A stretch of DNA of 64,000 bases. It comes from Maribacter sp. BPC-D8 (GTDB lineage: Bacteria; Bacteroidota; Bacteroidia; Flavobacteriales; Flavobacteriaceae). The position numbers and the translations under genes were made by a program. The stretch covers positions 248,001 through 312,000 of the forward strand of contig NZ_CP128187.1 in assembly GCF_035207705.1 (NCBI RefSeq), in the 5' to 3' direction. Below, in pieces: positions 1 to 8,712 of the stretch (within the stretch, counting starts at the first letter, position 1; every line of letters starts with the position of its first letter). A model generated the notes under the pieces. It was not told the origin of the DNA. It searched no databases and was given only the letters and a program-made list of their open reading frames with translations.

Positions 1-1441
1 GCCATAATCCTACAAAGGTTAGCAGACCATTCAACGGTAAAAGTTCATATCCGAAGATATAACCACCAAAATAGTCACTAGGCAACTTCGCTAAAATGAG
101 AATTATCGACACACAAACTAGCGCAACAATCCATACATATTTGTCTTTTACTTGATGTTTTGTAAAGATTCCGAAAGAGAATAATCCTAGCAACGGTCCG
201 TAGGTATATGATGCTACGCTTAATAATCCGTCAATTACATTTTTATCCAATATATATTTAAAAGAGATAACCACTAGAATTAACAGAACGCTCATACCAA
301 TGTGTGTAATTCTACGGGTCTTTTTTGCTACATGTTCAGATTTCTTCTCGGTATTAAGAAAATCTATACAAAATGATGTTGTTAATGATGTAAGTGCACT
401 GTCTGCGCTACTGTAAGCGGCGGCGATTAAACCGAGCATAAAAGTAACCGCAACTGTTATACCTAAGCCGCTGTTTAATGCTATCTCTGGAAACAATAGG
501 TCAGACTTCGGTGATCCGTCCATAAGTGGTAGTGCTATATTATGTGCGTCTGCATAAATAAATAGCAAAGCACCAAGAAGCATGAAAACGAAAGTAACTA
601 CCACTAGTACAATACTGAAGCTGACCATATTTTTTTGTGCTTCACCTAAATTTCTACATGTCAGGTTTTTTTGCATCATATCTTGATCAAGTCCCGTCAT
701 GCAAATAGTAATGAACATTCCGCCTAAAAAAGATTTTACCAAATGGTTTTTAGAAGAAAGATCGTCAGTAAAAAAGGTTTTGCTGTACTGACCTAATTCA
801 GGTGAGTTTAGAAACTCCATGAAAGTCCAGTCCATCTTTTCCAATATAAAATAAATAGATAGTCCGACAGATACTAGCATGAATAGGGTTTGCAAGGTGT
901 CGGTCCAAACAATTGTTTTTATTCCGCCTTTAAAAGTATAAATCCAAATAAGTAAAATGGACAGAATAACGGTGATTTCAAAAGGAACGTTCCAAGCATC
1001 GAACACAAATTGTTGCAGAACAATAGCTACTAGAAATAAACGAAATGCAGCACCAAGAACTCTTGAGATAAAAAATGAAATAGCGCCCACTTTATAACTT
1101 ACAAAGCCAAATCGATCATCTAAATACTGATAAATAGAGGTGACATTTTGTTTGTAATAAATAGGAAGAAGTACAAATGCAGTAACCATATACCCTAGAA
1201 AGTACCCAAAAACAACCTGCATATAGCTGAATTCAGAAGCCTTTACCCAGCCGGGTACAGAAATGAAGGTTACTCCAGATAAAGAGGCGCCCACCATACC
1301 AAATGCAACCAAATACCAAGGCGACTGCTTACCAGCCTTAAAGAAGTCTTCGTTAGAATCGTTTTTACCGGTGAAATAAGAGATAATCAGTAGTAAAACA
1401 AAGTAACCCGAAATCAATAGTAAAATATGGGAGGCGTTCAT
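1..1441 (-). CDS. Sodium:solute symporter (SSS family), 3' end cut by window edge
   Basis: Translating the minus strand from the ATG at 1441 gives an uninterrupted frame of about 480 codons that runs off the left edge, so the C-terminus is missing. The start reads [20 protein letters not shown], a first membrane helix, followed by many further hydrophobic helices. The segment with [11 protein letters not shown] and later [16 protein letters not shown] is typical of sodium/solute symporters of the SSS (SLC5-like) family, which couple sodium entry to uptake of a small organic solute. The substrate cannot be told from sequence. The gene is divergent from recR, with 208 bp between the two starts. 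Family assignment is firm; function beyond that is inference. Confidence 0.88.
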   Translation of the reverse strand, partial: MNASHILLLISGYFVLLLIISYFTGKNDSNEDFFKAGKQSPWYLVAFGMVGASLSGVTFISVPGWVKASEFSYMQVVFGYFLGYMVTAFVLLPIYYKQNVTSIYQYLDDRFGFVSYKVGAISFFISRVLGAAFRLFLVAIVLQQFVFDAWNVPFEITVILSILLIWIYTFKGGIKTIVWTDTLQTLFMLVSVGLSIYFILEKMDWTFMEFLNSPELGQYSKTFFTDDLSSKNHLVKSFLGGMFITICMTGLDQDMMQKNLTCRNLGEAQKNMVSFSIVLVVVTFVFMLLGALLFIYADAHNIALPLMDGSPKSDLLFPEIALNSGLGITVAVTFMLGLIAAAYSSADSALTSLTTSFCIDFLNTEKKSEHVAKKTRRITHIGMSVLLILVVISFKYILDKNVIDGLLSVASYTYGPLLGLFSFGIFTKHQVKDKYVWIVALVCVSIILILAKLPSDYFGGYIFGYELLPLNGLLTFVGLW

Positions 1442-1649
1442 GGATTAAAATTTTGCGGCAAATTACAAAAAGTTAAATGACGTTTGGCAAAGAGATGAGA
1501 TGCAAAAGTTTAAAATAATAGTATAAAGGTGTAATTCGATGAAATAAAATTTAATTCAATTCGTCAGCATATAATGTTTAGTTAAATTTTATGAAAACTA
1601 TACGATTAGCATTTCAAGTTTAATCGTAAATTTATACCCATATTAGCCT

Positions 1650-2270
1650 ATGGATTTTTCGTCAAAATTATTAGAAAACGCAGTGTATGAAGTTTCGCAA
1701 TTACCAGGTATTGGTAAGCGAACTGCATTACGTTTGGTATTACATTTATTAAAGCAGCCAGAACAACGTACAGAAAATCTTTCTACGTCTCTGGTAGATT
1801 TAAGAGGTAAAATACAGTTTTGTGAAAATTGCCATAATATTTCAGATACTACAATGTGCGAAATATGTGCCAACCCCAAGAGAGATAGTGCATTGGTTTG
1901 CGTTGTTGAAGATATTAGAGATGTTATGGCTATTGAAAATACGGGTCAATTTAGAGGCAAGTACCATGTTCTTGGTGGTAAAATATCGCCGATGGAAGGT
2001 ATTGGTCCGCAGAATTTGAAAATAGGAACCTTAGTAGATAAAGTGAGAAAAGGCGTAATAAAGGAGTTGATTTTTGCGTTGAGTTCTACCATGGAAGGGG
2101 ATACGACCAATTTTTATATCTTCAGACAGATAGAAGGTTTGGATGTAAAAACCTCTACAATAGCCAGAGGAATTGCCGTTGGTGATGAATTGGAATATGC
2201 AGATGAGGTTACTTTAGGAAGAAGTATTTTGAATAGAGTACCGTTTGAAGGCTCTTTGAGACAAGATTAG
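1650..2270 (+). CDS. recR: Recombination mediator protein RecR
   Basis: RecR works with RecO (and RecF) to load RecA on single-stranded DNA at gaps during recombinational repair. The 206-residue product has the family length and order: N-terminal helix-hairpin-helix with [12 protein letters not shown] (about residues 18-29), a C4 zinc finger with Cys58, Cys61, Cys70 and Cys73 (CENC and CEIC), then a Toprim domain beginning [14 protein letters not shown] and a C-terminal Walker-B-like region ending in [15 protein letters not shown]. The gene stands alone: the divergent symporter lies upstream and the E2 gene, with its own -7 box, begins 90 bp downstream. A weak TAAATTTA box precedes it near 1627. 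Confidence 0.97.
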   Translation: MDFSSKLLENAVYEVSQLPGIGKRTALRLVLHLLKQPEQRTENLSTSLVDLRGKIQFCENCHNISDTTMCEICANPKRDSALVCVVEDIRDVMAIENTGQFRGKYHVLGGKISPMEGIGPQNLKIGTLVDKVRKGVIKELIFALSSTMEGDTTNFYIFRQIEGLDVKTSTIARGIAVGDELEYADEVTLGRSILNRVPFEGSLRQD

Positions 2271-2315
2271 TTCTTGAATTTCATGTAAATGTCAATAAAA
2301 AGGTATTTATTTTAT

Positions 2316-2323
2316 TATTTTTG
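2316..2323 (+). promoter_or_regulatory. Putative -7 promoter box upstream of the E2 gene
   Basis: TATTTTTG matches the Bacteroidota -7 consensus TAnnTTTG and lies 37 bp ahead of the E2 start. No clear TTG -33 box is visible at the expected distance, so this is a half-site match only. Confidence 0.45.
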
Positions 2324-2360
2324 CAAAAAATATAAACAAAACAAGCTTTAAATTATCGAT

Positions 2361-3785
2361 ATGTCAAAATTTGAATTGAAACTACCACGTATGGGAGAGA
2401 GTGTTGCAGAAGCAACATTAACGTCATGGTTAAAAGAGGTAGGTGATACGATTGAAATGGACGAAGCCATTTTTGAAATTGCTACAGATAAGGTTGATAG
2501 TGAAGTGCCGAGTGAGGTTGATGGCGTTTTAATTGAAAAATGCTTTGATGTAGATGATATTGTCAGAGTAGGGCAAACAGTAGCAATTATTCAGGTTGGT
2601 GCTGATGTAGATGTAAGTGATGTTTCAAATACATCTAAAGTAGTTGAGGAACCAGAACCGGTACTTGAAGAAATGGTTGCTGTAGCAGAATCAGCTGTAA
2701 CACATGCAAGAGCAGAAACTTCAACCGTTCATTTAAATGGAAGCTCTGATCGTTTCTATTCTCCATTAGTTAAAAATATAGCAAAAGAAGAAGGTATTTC
2801 TTTTGATGTGCTTGAAACCATATCAGGTACAGGAAAAGATGGTAGAGTAACTAAAGATGATATTTTAAGTTACGTTAAAACCGGAGCTAGTAAGCCTGCT
2901 CAGCAAGTTGCCGCTCCAGAAAGAGTAGTAGTTCAAGACAAGGTAGAAGCGCCACAACCAGTTGCAGCTCCAGTAAAAGTGGCTACACCAGAACCTTCGG
3001 TAGCTGTAAATTCTGCACCGCCAGTTTCTAAAGCAAATACACCGGCACCTGAAAAACCTAAAATGCAGGTTTCTCGTGGCGATGAGGTAATACCAATGAC
3101 GAGAATGGGCAAGTTGATTGCCAAGCATATGAACGATAGTATTTCGACATCTGCGCACGTTCAAAGTTTTATAGAAGTCGATGTCACCAATATTGTTACT
3201 TGGCGTAATAAGATAAAAGATGCATTCTTTAAAAGTGAAGGTGAGAAATTTACATTCACACCAATTTTTATGGAGGCGGTTGCAAAGGCGCTAAAGAAAT
3301 ATCCGATGATGAATATTTCTTTAGAAGGCGATACGGTTATAAAAAAGAAGAATATTAATATAGGTATGGCTGCAGCTTTGCCAGATGGTAATCTAATAGT
3401 TCCAGTTATAAAGAATGCAGACCAGTTGAACCTTACGGGTATAGCTAAGGTTGTAAATGACTTGGCAAATCGTTCTAGAAACAATGCCTTAAAACCAGAC
3501 GAGGTACAAGGTGGTACATATACGGTAACCAATGTAGGTACCTTTGGTAGTGTATTTGGAACCCCAATAATCAATCAGCCACAAGTAGGTATTTTGGCAC
3601 TTGGTGCAATTAGAAAGATTCCTTCGGTAATTGAAACATCAGAAGGTGATGTGATCGCTATTCGTAGTAAAATGTACTTATCTCACAGTTATGACCATAG
3701 GGTTGTAAATGGTGCGTTAGGTAGTATGTTTGCGAAAGCCGTTGCAGACTATCTAGAAGGTTGGGACGTTAACAGAGAAGTTTAG
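2361..3785 (+). CDS. 2-oxo acid dehydrogenase E2 (dihydrolipoamide acyltransferase)
   Basis: This is the acyltransferase core of a 2-oxoacid dehydrogenase complex, moving an acyl group from lipoyl-lysine to CoA in the cytoplasm. The 474-residue protein has an N-terminal lipoyl domain (about 3-78, lipoylated Lys44 in TDKVDS), an Ala/Pro/Val-rich linker, a peripheral subunit-binding domain (about 133-172, GTGKDGRVTKDDIL), a second Pro/Ala linker and a catalytic domain from about 240. The catalytic His446 is present in SYDHRVVNGA, but the usual Asp of the DHRxxDG motif is Asn450. No E1 or E3 gene is adjacent, so the choice between branched-chain (BkdB-like), pyruvate and 2-oxoglutarate complexes is open; a branched-chain role is my guess. 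Confidence 0.92.
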   Translation: MSKFELKLPRMGESVAEATLTSWLKEVGDTIEMDEAIFEIATDKVDSEVPSEVDGVLIEKCFDVDDIVRVGQTVAIIQVGADVDVSDVSNTSKVVEEPEPVLEEMVAVAESAVTHARAETSTVHLNGSSDRFYSPLVKNIAKEEGISFDVLETISGTGKDGRVTKDDILSYVKTGASKPAQQVAAPERVVVQDKVEAPQPVAAPVKVATPEPSVAVNSAPPVSKANTPAPEKPKMQVSRGDEVIPMTRMGKLIAKHMNDSISTSAHVQSFIEVDVTNIVTWRNKIKDAFFKSEGEKFTFTPIFMEAVAKALKKYPMMNISLEGDTVIKKKNINIGMAAALPDGNLIVPVIKNADQLNLTGIAKVVNDLANRSRNNALKPDEVQGGTYTVTNVGTFGSVFGTPIINQPQVGILALGAIRKIPSVIETSEGDVIAIRSKMYLSHSYDHRVVNGALGSMFAKAVADYLEGWDVNREV

Positions 3786-3809
3786 ATTTTTAAAATTCAA
3801 ATATTTAAA

Positions 3810-3847
3810 AGTCCAATAATACGCTCTGTATTGTTGGACTTTTTTTA
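3810..3847 (+). terminator. Rho-independent terminator after the E2 gene
   Basis: A 13-bp stem with one G.U pair (AGTCCAATAATAC / GTATTGTTGGACT) and a 5-nt loop is followed directly by a run of T residues. It begins 25 bp after the E2 stop. Confidence 0.9.
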
Positions 3848-3997
3848 TGCATTATATTGTTTTCTAGAAGTTTAGAAGGTGTGTTAATGCTGAATTGGTA
3901 TGCTAGTTGTGTTAAGGTTTATGAAGGTCTTTTAGTTTTTGTATTTCACGGTAAAAAATTATCAAGGGTAATTTTATGTGTCTAAAAAACGAAAGGG

Positions 3998-4005
3998 TAT
4001 CTTTG
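3998..4005 (+). promoter_or_regulatory. Putative -7 promoter box of the exonuclease-CinA operon
   Basis: TATCTTTG matches TAnnTTTG and ends 17 bp before the ATG at 4023, after the E2 terminator, so it is well placed to start the transcript covering 4023-7922. The -33 element is not clear. Confidence 0.5.
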
Positions 4006-4022
4006 TAAAAAGTTGAACACTT

Positions 4023-4799
4023 ATGGAATTAAAGCTTACCAGACCTATTTGTTTCTTTGATTTAGAGACAACTGGGATCAATGTAGCAAAAGATCGTATT
4101 GTAGAAATAGCGATATTAAAAGTTTACCCTAACGGTAATAAAGAGAGTAAAACATGGTTGGTTAATCCTGAAATGGTGATACCAGAAGAGGTAATTGCCG
4201 TTCATGGTATTACTAATGAAAAGGTTGCCAATGAACCGACTTTCAAAGAACTTTCAAAAGAAATTTATAAGATTATAAAGGATAGTGATTTGGGCGGATT
4301 CAATTCTGACCGATTTGATATTCCCTTGTTAGCAGAAGAATTATTACGCTCAGATATAGATTTTGATATGAAAAATACGGTATCTGTAGATGTACAGACC
4401 ATTTTTCATAAGATGGAAAAACGTACGTTAGAAGCTGCATATAAATTCTATTGCGATAAAGATCTTTTAGATGCACATAGTGCGGCGGCAGATACCAATG
4501 CAACTTACGAAGTTTTGCTGTCTCAATTAGATAGGTATCCTGATCTTGAAAATAATATCAAAAAACTATCTGAATTCTCTAGAAGAAAGCAATCTGTAGA
4601 TTTTGCTGGCTTTATAGCTATGGATGAGGAAGGGGAAGAAGTTTTCTCTTTTGGTAAGCATAAGGGCAAAAAAGTACATGCTGTTTTAGAAAAAGAACCA
4701 GGGTATTTTGGTTGGATGCTAAACGCTGATTTTCCATTGTACACTAAAAAGATTCTTACTCAAATAAAACTGAGCAAACTCAATAATAAATTAGGTTAA
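4023..4799 (+). CDS. DnaQ-like 3'-5' exonuclease with C-terminal DUF3820-like domain
   Basis: The first ~175 of 258 residues form a DEDDh exonuclease domain like the epsilon subunit of DNA polymerase III: Asp13 and Glu15 in FFDLETTG, Asp99 in GFNSDRFD, His152 and Asp157 in DAHSAAADT. Such enzymes remove 3' nucleotides from DNA or RNA with two metal ions. The C-terminal part (about 208-240, FSFGKHKGKKVHAVLE then GYFGWML) resembles the small DUF3820 family and matches the stand-alone protein at 34821-35063. The extension is not part of a minimal epsilon subunit, so a separate repair or RNA-processing role is possible. The next gene begins 2 bp after the stop. Confidence 0.9.
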   Translation: MELKLTRPICFFDLETTGINVAKDRIVEIAILKVYPNGNKESKTWLVNPEMVIPEEVIAVHGITNEKVANEPTFKELSKEIYKIIKDSDLGGFNSDRFDIPLLAEELLRSDIDFDMKNTVSVDVQTIFHKMEKRTLEAAYKFYCDKDLLDAHSAAADTNATYEVLLSQLDRYPDLENNIKKLSEFSRRKQSVDFAGFIAMDEEGEEVFSFGKHKGKKVHAVLEKEPGYFGWMLNADFPLYTKKILTQIKLSKLNNKLG

Positions 4800-4801
4800 A
4801 A

Positions 4802-5716
4802 ATGCGCATTTTTTTAGTAGTATTTCTTTTGCTAATGGGTGTAGGTCATGCCCAAGAAGTTCTAGTCGAAGGTCATGTATATGATGATAAAACAAAAACT
4901 GCAGTACCATATGCCAACATAAGTTTTCTAAAAACTTTAAAAGGTACGTCAAGTGATGAAGAAGGATATTTCTATATAGATGTACCTGAATCATATTTAG
5001 AGCGCGATGTGCATATTTCAGCATTAGGCTTTAAAGACACTATAATGTCTGCCAGGGTTATTTCTGAAAAGAAGAAAATATACATGAAAGAAGAAACCTT
5101 CGAGCTTGAAGAAGTCGTGGTTTTTCAAAGTTTAGGAGATTCTCAGGTGCTTAATCCTGTGAGTTCGTATAGTATTAAAAGCGGATTTTCTTCTGCTGAG
5201 ACCCCTTGGGTACTGGCATTGTATTTTCCTAATATAGGGGCTGCTAAAAAATATATAGAGAAAATAACTATTCATGTGCAGCAGAATAGCAAGTTCAAAA
5301 GAGCTTCGTCAAAATTCAGACTTCGAATATATGATGTAGATAAGAAAACCAAAAAACCTAATCATGATTTAATGCGTAAGAGTATCGTTTTAGAGAGTTC
5401 TAAAAACGAAGATTACGTATCTATAGATCTTTCTAGTATGGGCATTAGAATGCCAGATGAGGGTGTTTATATAGGGTTAGAGTGGATTTTCTTACCTTAT
5501 AATTGGTATACAAACACTTTTAAGCATGCCATTACAAATAAGAACGTTGTAGAAGACCGGTTCGCACCTACCTTCGCCGCTGTATATCAAAAGAATCAAA
5601 ATTTTAAGACGATGGTTTATGGTATGGGCGAATGGACAGATTTTGCTATAAAGGCGCCAGGTAATAATGAAAATTTAATACCAGCAATCAGTCTTAAGTT
5701 ATCAAAGAAAAAATAA
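4802..5716 (+). CDS. Secreted carboxypeptidase-regulatory-like domain protein
   Basis: A 304-residue exported protein. Residues 1-17 form a signal peptide (MRIFLVVFLLLMGVGHAQ). Residues about 20-105 match the CarboxypepD_reg / CNA-B-like beta-sandwich found at the N-terminus of many Bacteroidota outer-membrane proteins: VEGHVYDDKTKTAVPYANIS, then GTSSDEEGYFYIDV and ending EELEEVVV-like. Unlike TonB-dependent receptors there is no plug or barrel afterwards; the remaining ~190 residues are rich in beta-type sequence and Lys/Tyr and I do not recognise them. It lies in a tight operon between the exonuclease (2-bp gap) and an FAH-family gene (6-bp gap). An envelope role is likely, function unknown. 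Confidence 0.8.
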   Translation: MRIFLVVFLLLMGVGHAQEVLVEGHVYDDKTKTAVPYANISFLKTLKGTSSDEEGYFYIDVPESYLERDVHISALGFKDTIMSARVISEKKKIYMKEETFELEEVVVFQSLGDSQVLNPVSSYSIKSGFSSAETPWVLALYFPNIGAAKKYIEKITIHVQQNSKFKRASSKFRLRIYDVDKKTKKPNHDLMRKSIVLESSKNEDYVSIDLSSMGIRMPDEGVYIGLEWIFLPYNWYTNTFKHAITNKNVVEDRFAPTFAAVYQKNQNFKTMVYGMGEWTDFAIKAPGNNENLIPAISLKLSKKK

Positions 5717-5722
5717 GGTAAT

Positions 5723-6334
5723 ATGAAGATTATATGTATCGGCAGAAATTATACTGCACATATCGATGAGCTTAAGAACGAAAGACCAGAAGAGCCTGTA
5801 GTTTTTATAAAGCCAGATTCGTCAGTATTGCCAAAACAGCAAGATTTTTATATTCCAGAGTTTTCAAATGATGTGCATTATGAAGTGGAGGTTTTGGTAA
5901 AAATCAAAAAAGTTGGTAAGCATATTAGTAAAGAATTTGCACCTACCTATTATGATGAAATAGGTTTAGGTATAGATTTTACGGCAAGAGATTTACAGTC
6001 AAAATTAAAAGAAAAGGGGCTTCCTTGGGAAAAAGCTAAAGGATTTGATGGTGCTGCCGTGATAGGAGAGTGGCTTCCAAAAACTGATTTTAAAGACATT
6101 AATAACCTTAATTTTAAGTTGTTAAAGAACGACGAGATCGTTCAAGAAGGCAATACTAGTTTTATGCTTTGGAAGATAGATGAAATAATTGCTTATGTTT
6201 CAACGTTCTTTATGTTGAAAAAAGGAGACATTATTTTTACTGGAACACCTGCCGGTGTTGGGAAAATAAGTCCAAATGACTATCTTACGGGTAGTTTGGA
6301 AGACAAAGAGCTTTTTACCTTAAAAATTAAGTGA
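5723..6334 (+). CDS. Fumarylacetoacetate hydrolase (FAH) family protein
   Basis: 203 residues covering the compact FAH fold. It begins MKIICIGRNYTAH, and the metal-binding region typical of the family is visible in HYEVEVLVKI, followed by GLGIDFTARDLQ, a KGFDGAAVIG segment and IIFTGTPAGVG near the C-terminus. Family members hydrolyse or decarboxylate carbon-carbon bonds in beta-dicarbonyl compounds such as acylpyruvates and oxaloacetate using Mg2+ or Mn2+. At this length it is a minimal member, close to acylpyruvase or oxaloacetate decarboxylase types, and the true substrate is not readable. The stop overlaps the next start by 1 nt. Confidence 0.9.
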   Translation: MKIICIGRNYTAHIDELKNERPEEPVVFIKPDSSVLPKQQDFYIPEFSNDVHYEVEVLVKIKKVGKHISKEFAPTYYDEIGLGIDFTARDLQSKLKEKGLPWEKAKGFDGAAVIGEWLPKTDFKDINNLNFKLLKNDEIVQEGNTSFMLWKIDEIIAYVSTFFMLKKGDIIFTGTPAGVGKISPNDYLTGSLEDKELFTLKIK

Positions 6335-6672
6335 TGATTTATAACCTGGATAAGATTAACGAGATGGCAGAGGGGGATCAGGATTTTATAAATTCTGTGA
6401 TAGCTGTTTTTTTGGAAGAAGTACCTGAAGATTTAGAAGCTTTAGAAAAGGCCCTTCAAGAAAAAAACCATGATCAAGTATATAAACTTGCGCATAAAAT
6501 AAAGCCAAACGTAGATTTGCTCGGAATGGAACAAACTCGTGCCATAGCCTTAGAATTAGAAACTCTGGGTAAGCAAGAAGCTAATATGGCAGAAATTGAA
6601 AAGAGATTTCCGATACTCAAGACCGATATTAATCAGGTTGTGGCAGAATTAAAAATTGATTTCCAGTTATAA
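6334..6672 (+). CDS. Stand-alone histidine phosphotransfer (Hpt) domain protein
   Basis: A 112-residue, single-domain Hpt protein. Helical sequence with [16 protein letters not shown] contains the expected phospho-acceptor His54 with downstream Lys and Gly/Met positions of the Hpt helix. Such proteins shuttle phosphate between a hybrid kinase receiver and a response regulator. The ATG at 6334 shares its A with the TGA of the FAH gene; a GTG at 6331 is an alternative start in the same frame, but the ATG overlap looks more natural. The stop also overlaps the cinA start by one base, so all three are translationally coupled. No histidine kinase or response regulator is next to it. Confidence 0.87.
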   Translation: MIYNLDKINEMAEGDQDFINSVIAVFLEEVPEDLEALEKALQEKNHDQVYKLAHKIKPNVDLLGMEQTRAIALELETLGKQEANMAEIEKRFPILKTDINQVVAELKIDFQL

Positions 6673-7922
6673 TGCTTGCTGAAATTATTACTATTGGCGA
6701 TGAAATTCTCATCGGTCAAATCATTGATACCAACTCCGCATTTATAGGTAAAGAACTGAATAAAATAGGTATTTCAGTTTATCAGATTACCTCTATACAA
6801 GATGAACGAACACATTTACTGAAAGCATTTAAAGATGCTTCTGAACGCGTAGATGTAGTGATTCTTACTGGCGGTCTAGGTCCTACCAAAGATGATATTA
6901 CCAAACATACCTTATGTGAGTTCTTTAATGATGAGCTTGTAGAGAATGCCGAAGTATTGGCACATGTAGAAGAATTGTTTGCGAAATATATAAGCAATAC
7001 TCCGATATCAGATATTAATAGAATGCAAGCTTTGGTACCGAGTAGGGCGGAAGTCTTGCATAATGCCAATGGTACTGCCCCTGGTATGTTAATTAGGGAG
7101 AATGAAGTAACATTCATCTCAATGCCTGGCGTGCCTTTTGAAATGAAGCACCTAATGACAGAATCTGTGATTCCTGCATTGGCGGCTTATTATAAAAGGC
7201 CTCATATTATACATAGAACAATAGTTACCTATGGTGTGGGAGAAAGTGCACTTGCCGAGCGTATTGAAGCTTGGGAAGATAATCTGCCTTCTAACATTAA
7301 ATTGGCCTATTTACCTAATTTGGGTAAGGTGAGGTTGCGATTGTCTGGTAAAGCGGCTGATTATGATGAATTGGCAGCTGCAATGGATGCGGAATGTGAT
7401 AAATTATATCCGTTGATCAACGATGTAGTATTTGGCTTCGAAGATGATGAAACCTTAGAAGAGATTGTAGCTAAATTGTTGACAGGTAAAAAGTTGACAT
7501 TGTCGACGGCAGAGAGTTTTACGGGAGGTAAAATAGCAGAGAAAATTACGTCAATTCCTGGCGCATCTAATTATTTTAAAGGAGCTGTGGTCAGTTATGC
7601 TACCGAGGCTAAAATAAATGTACTAAAGGTGCCTAAAGAATTGGTTGATAAATATTCTGTGGTTAGCGCAGAAGTTGCAACTGCAATGGCAAAAGGAGCA
7701 AAAGAATTGATGAAAACCGATTTTGCAATAGCCACAACAGGTAATGCAGGACCAACAAAAGGAGATTCAAATGCAGAGGTTGGAACGGTATTTATCGCGA
7801 TCGATGGACCGAAGTCGAAATTTGTACAAGAATTTAAAATGGGAAGCACTCGCGAGAGGGTTGTGGAAAAGTCTGTAAATAAGGCTTTTGAGCTTCTTCA
7901 AAAAGAAATTTTAAAAATGTGA
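6672..7922 (+). CDS. cinA: CinA family protein (MoCF-like domain plus NMN amidohydrolase domain)
   Basis: 416 residues with the two standard CinA parts. The N-terminal molybdopterin-binding-like domain (about 1-170) begins [20 protein letters not shown] and carries [12 protein letters not shown]; in studied homologues it has pyrophosphatase activity. The C-terminal domain (about 258-416: [20 protein letters not shown] and [11 protein letters not shown]) is the PncC-type nicotinamide mononucleotide amidohydrolase. Together they act in repair and recycling of pyridine nucleotides. Full length, no visible defect. The start shares a base with the Hpt stop (TAATG), and the L28 gene downstream has its own promoter. 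Confidence 0.95.
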   Translation: MLAEIITIGDEILIGQIIDTNSAFIGKELNKIGISVYQITSIQDERTHLLKAFKDASERVDVVILTGGLGPTKDDITKHTLCEFFNDELVENAEVLAHVEELFAKYISNTPISDINRMQALVPSRAEVLHNANGTAPGMLIRENEVTFISMPGVPFEMKHLMTESVIPALAAYYKRPHIIHRTIVTYGVGESALAERIEAWEDNLPSNIKLAYLPNLGKVRLRLSGKAADYDELAAAMDAECDKLYPLINDVVFGFEDDETLEEIVAKLLTGKKLTLSTAESFTGGKIAEKITSIPGASNYFKGAVVSYATEAKINVLKVPKELVDKYSVVSAEVATAMAKGAKELMKTDFAIATTGNAGPTKGDSNAEVGTVFIAIDGPKSKFVQEFKMGSTRERVVEKSVNKAFELLQKEILKM

Positions 7923-7934
7923 TCTTTATTGTTG

Positions 7935-7962
7935 TTGGAACGATAAAAAAGATATAAATTTG
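7935..7962 (+). promoter_or_regulatory. Promoter of the rpmB-rpmG-DUF4295 operon
   Basis: A TTG at 7935-7937 and TAAATTTG at 7955-7962 are separated by 17 bp, matching the Bacteroidota -33/-7 arrangement well. The L28 start follows 29 bp after the -7 box, room for a short leader with an A/G-rich stretch before the ATG. Confidence 0.7.
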
Positions 7963-7991
7963 CACCCTGTTTAAAAGAAAAAGTCAGCACG

Positions 7992-8231
7992 ATGTCAAAA
8001 GTATGTGAAATTACGGGGAAGAAGGCGATGTTTGGAAACAATGTTTCGTTTTCAATTAATAAAACGAGAAGAAGATTTGATGTAAATCTATCTAAAAAGC
8101 GTTTCTACATTCCTGAAGAAGACCGTTGGATTACTATTAAAGTTTCTACAAGAGCTTTAAAGAGTATCAATAAAAAAGGAATATCTGCTGTTTTGAAAGA
8201 AGCAAAAGCAAAAGGATTCGTTATTAAGTAA
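7992..8231 (+). CDS. rpmB: 50S ribosomal protein L28
   Basis: 79-residue basic protein of the large ribosomal subunit. MSKVCEITGKKAMFGNNVSF is the conserved L28 N-terminus, and the Arg/Lys-rich NKTRRRFDVNLSKKRF and STRALKSINKKG follow. Only one cysteine is present, so this is the form without the four-Cys zinc site. It leads a three-gene operon with L33 and a DUF4295 protein, with a 21-bp gap to L33. Confidence 0.98.
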   Translation: MSKVCEITGKKAMFGNNVSFSINKTRRRFDVNLSKKRFYIPEEDRWITIKVSTRALKSINKKGISAVLKEAKAKGFVIK

Positions 8232-8252
8232 TCTGGAAAATAGAGCATTAAG

Positions 8253-8435
8253 ATGGCAAAGAAAGGCAATAGAATACAAGTTATATTAGAATGCACAGAG
8301 CATAAAGAATCTGGTCAACCAGGTACTTCAAGATATATCACGACAAAAAATAAGAAGAACACTCCTGAGAGATTGGAAATTAAAAAATTCAATCCTATTC
8401 TTAAGAGAATGACCCTTCATAAAGAAATTAAATAG
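8253..8435 (+). CDS. rpmG: 50S ribosomal protein L33
   Basis: 60 residues, beginning [18 protein letters not shown] and ending [14 protein letters not shown], the L33 pattern. One Cys only (in LECTEH), so it is the zinc-free type that cells can use irrespective of zinc supply. It is the middle gene of the L28-L33-DUF4295 operon. A weak hairpin with an internal T run (about 8431-8455) lies between it and the next gene and could attenuate read-through, but this is not strong. Confidence 0.97.
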   Translation: MAKKGNRIQVILECTEHKESGQPGTSRYITTKNKKNTPERLEIKKFNPILKRMTLHKEIK

Positions 8436-8472
8436 ATTCTTTTTTTTAAGAGAATCACTAAAAACATAAGAC

Positions 8473-8625
8473 ATGGCTAAGAAGACCGTAGCAAGTTTAC
8501 AGACAAGTTCTAAAAGATTGACAAAAGCTATAAAAATGGTTAAGTCACCAAAATCAGGTGCTTACGTTTTTGTAGAGCAAGTAATGGCACCAGAAATGGT
8601 TGATGCTTGGATTGCCAAGAAATAA
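8473..8625 (+). CDS. DUF4295 small basic protein
   Basis: A 50-residue ORF with ATG at 8473 and TAA at 8623-8625. The product begins MAKKTVASLQTSSKRLTKAI and ends MVDAWIAKK; about one fifth of its residues are Lys or Arg. It matches the DUF4295 family of Bacteroidota, which characteristically follows L28 and L33 and precedes ftsY. The fixed position next to ribosomal protein genes and its basic charge suggest a ribosome-associated role, but the function is unknown. A strong terminator follows 25 bp later. Confidence 0.9.
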   Translation: MAKKTVASLQTSSKRLTKAIKMVKSPKSGAYVFVEQVMAPEMVDAWIAKK

Positions 8626-8650
8626 GAAATATAACTTTTAGTAGTTATTG

Positions 8651-8687
8651 AGCCCCTTTCATACGAAAGGGGCTTTTTATTTTTTTA
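8651..8687 (+). terminator. Rho-independent terminator of the L28-L33-DUF4295 operon
   Basis: A perfect 10-bp GC-rich stem (AGCCCCTTTC / GAAAGGGGCT) with loop ATAC is followed by TTTTATTTTTTT. Confidence 0.95.
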
Positions 8688-8693
8688 TATTTG
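8686..8693 (+). promoter_or_regulatory. Putative -7 promoter box of ftsY
   Basis: TATATTTG sits directly behind the T-tract of the preceding terminator and 19 bp before the ftsY ATG, so ftsY probably starts its own transcript. Confidence 0.5.
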
Positions 8694-8712
8694 ACTAACC
8701 ATAGGATGAACA

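Noticed and set aside
2865..3164. Long ORFs antisense to the E2 gene
   Set aside because: They lie wholly inside the E2 coding frame, opposite its Pro/Ala/Val linker; composition and lack of a start context mark them as shadows.
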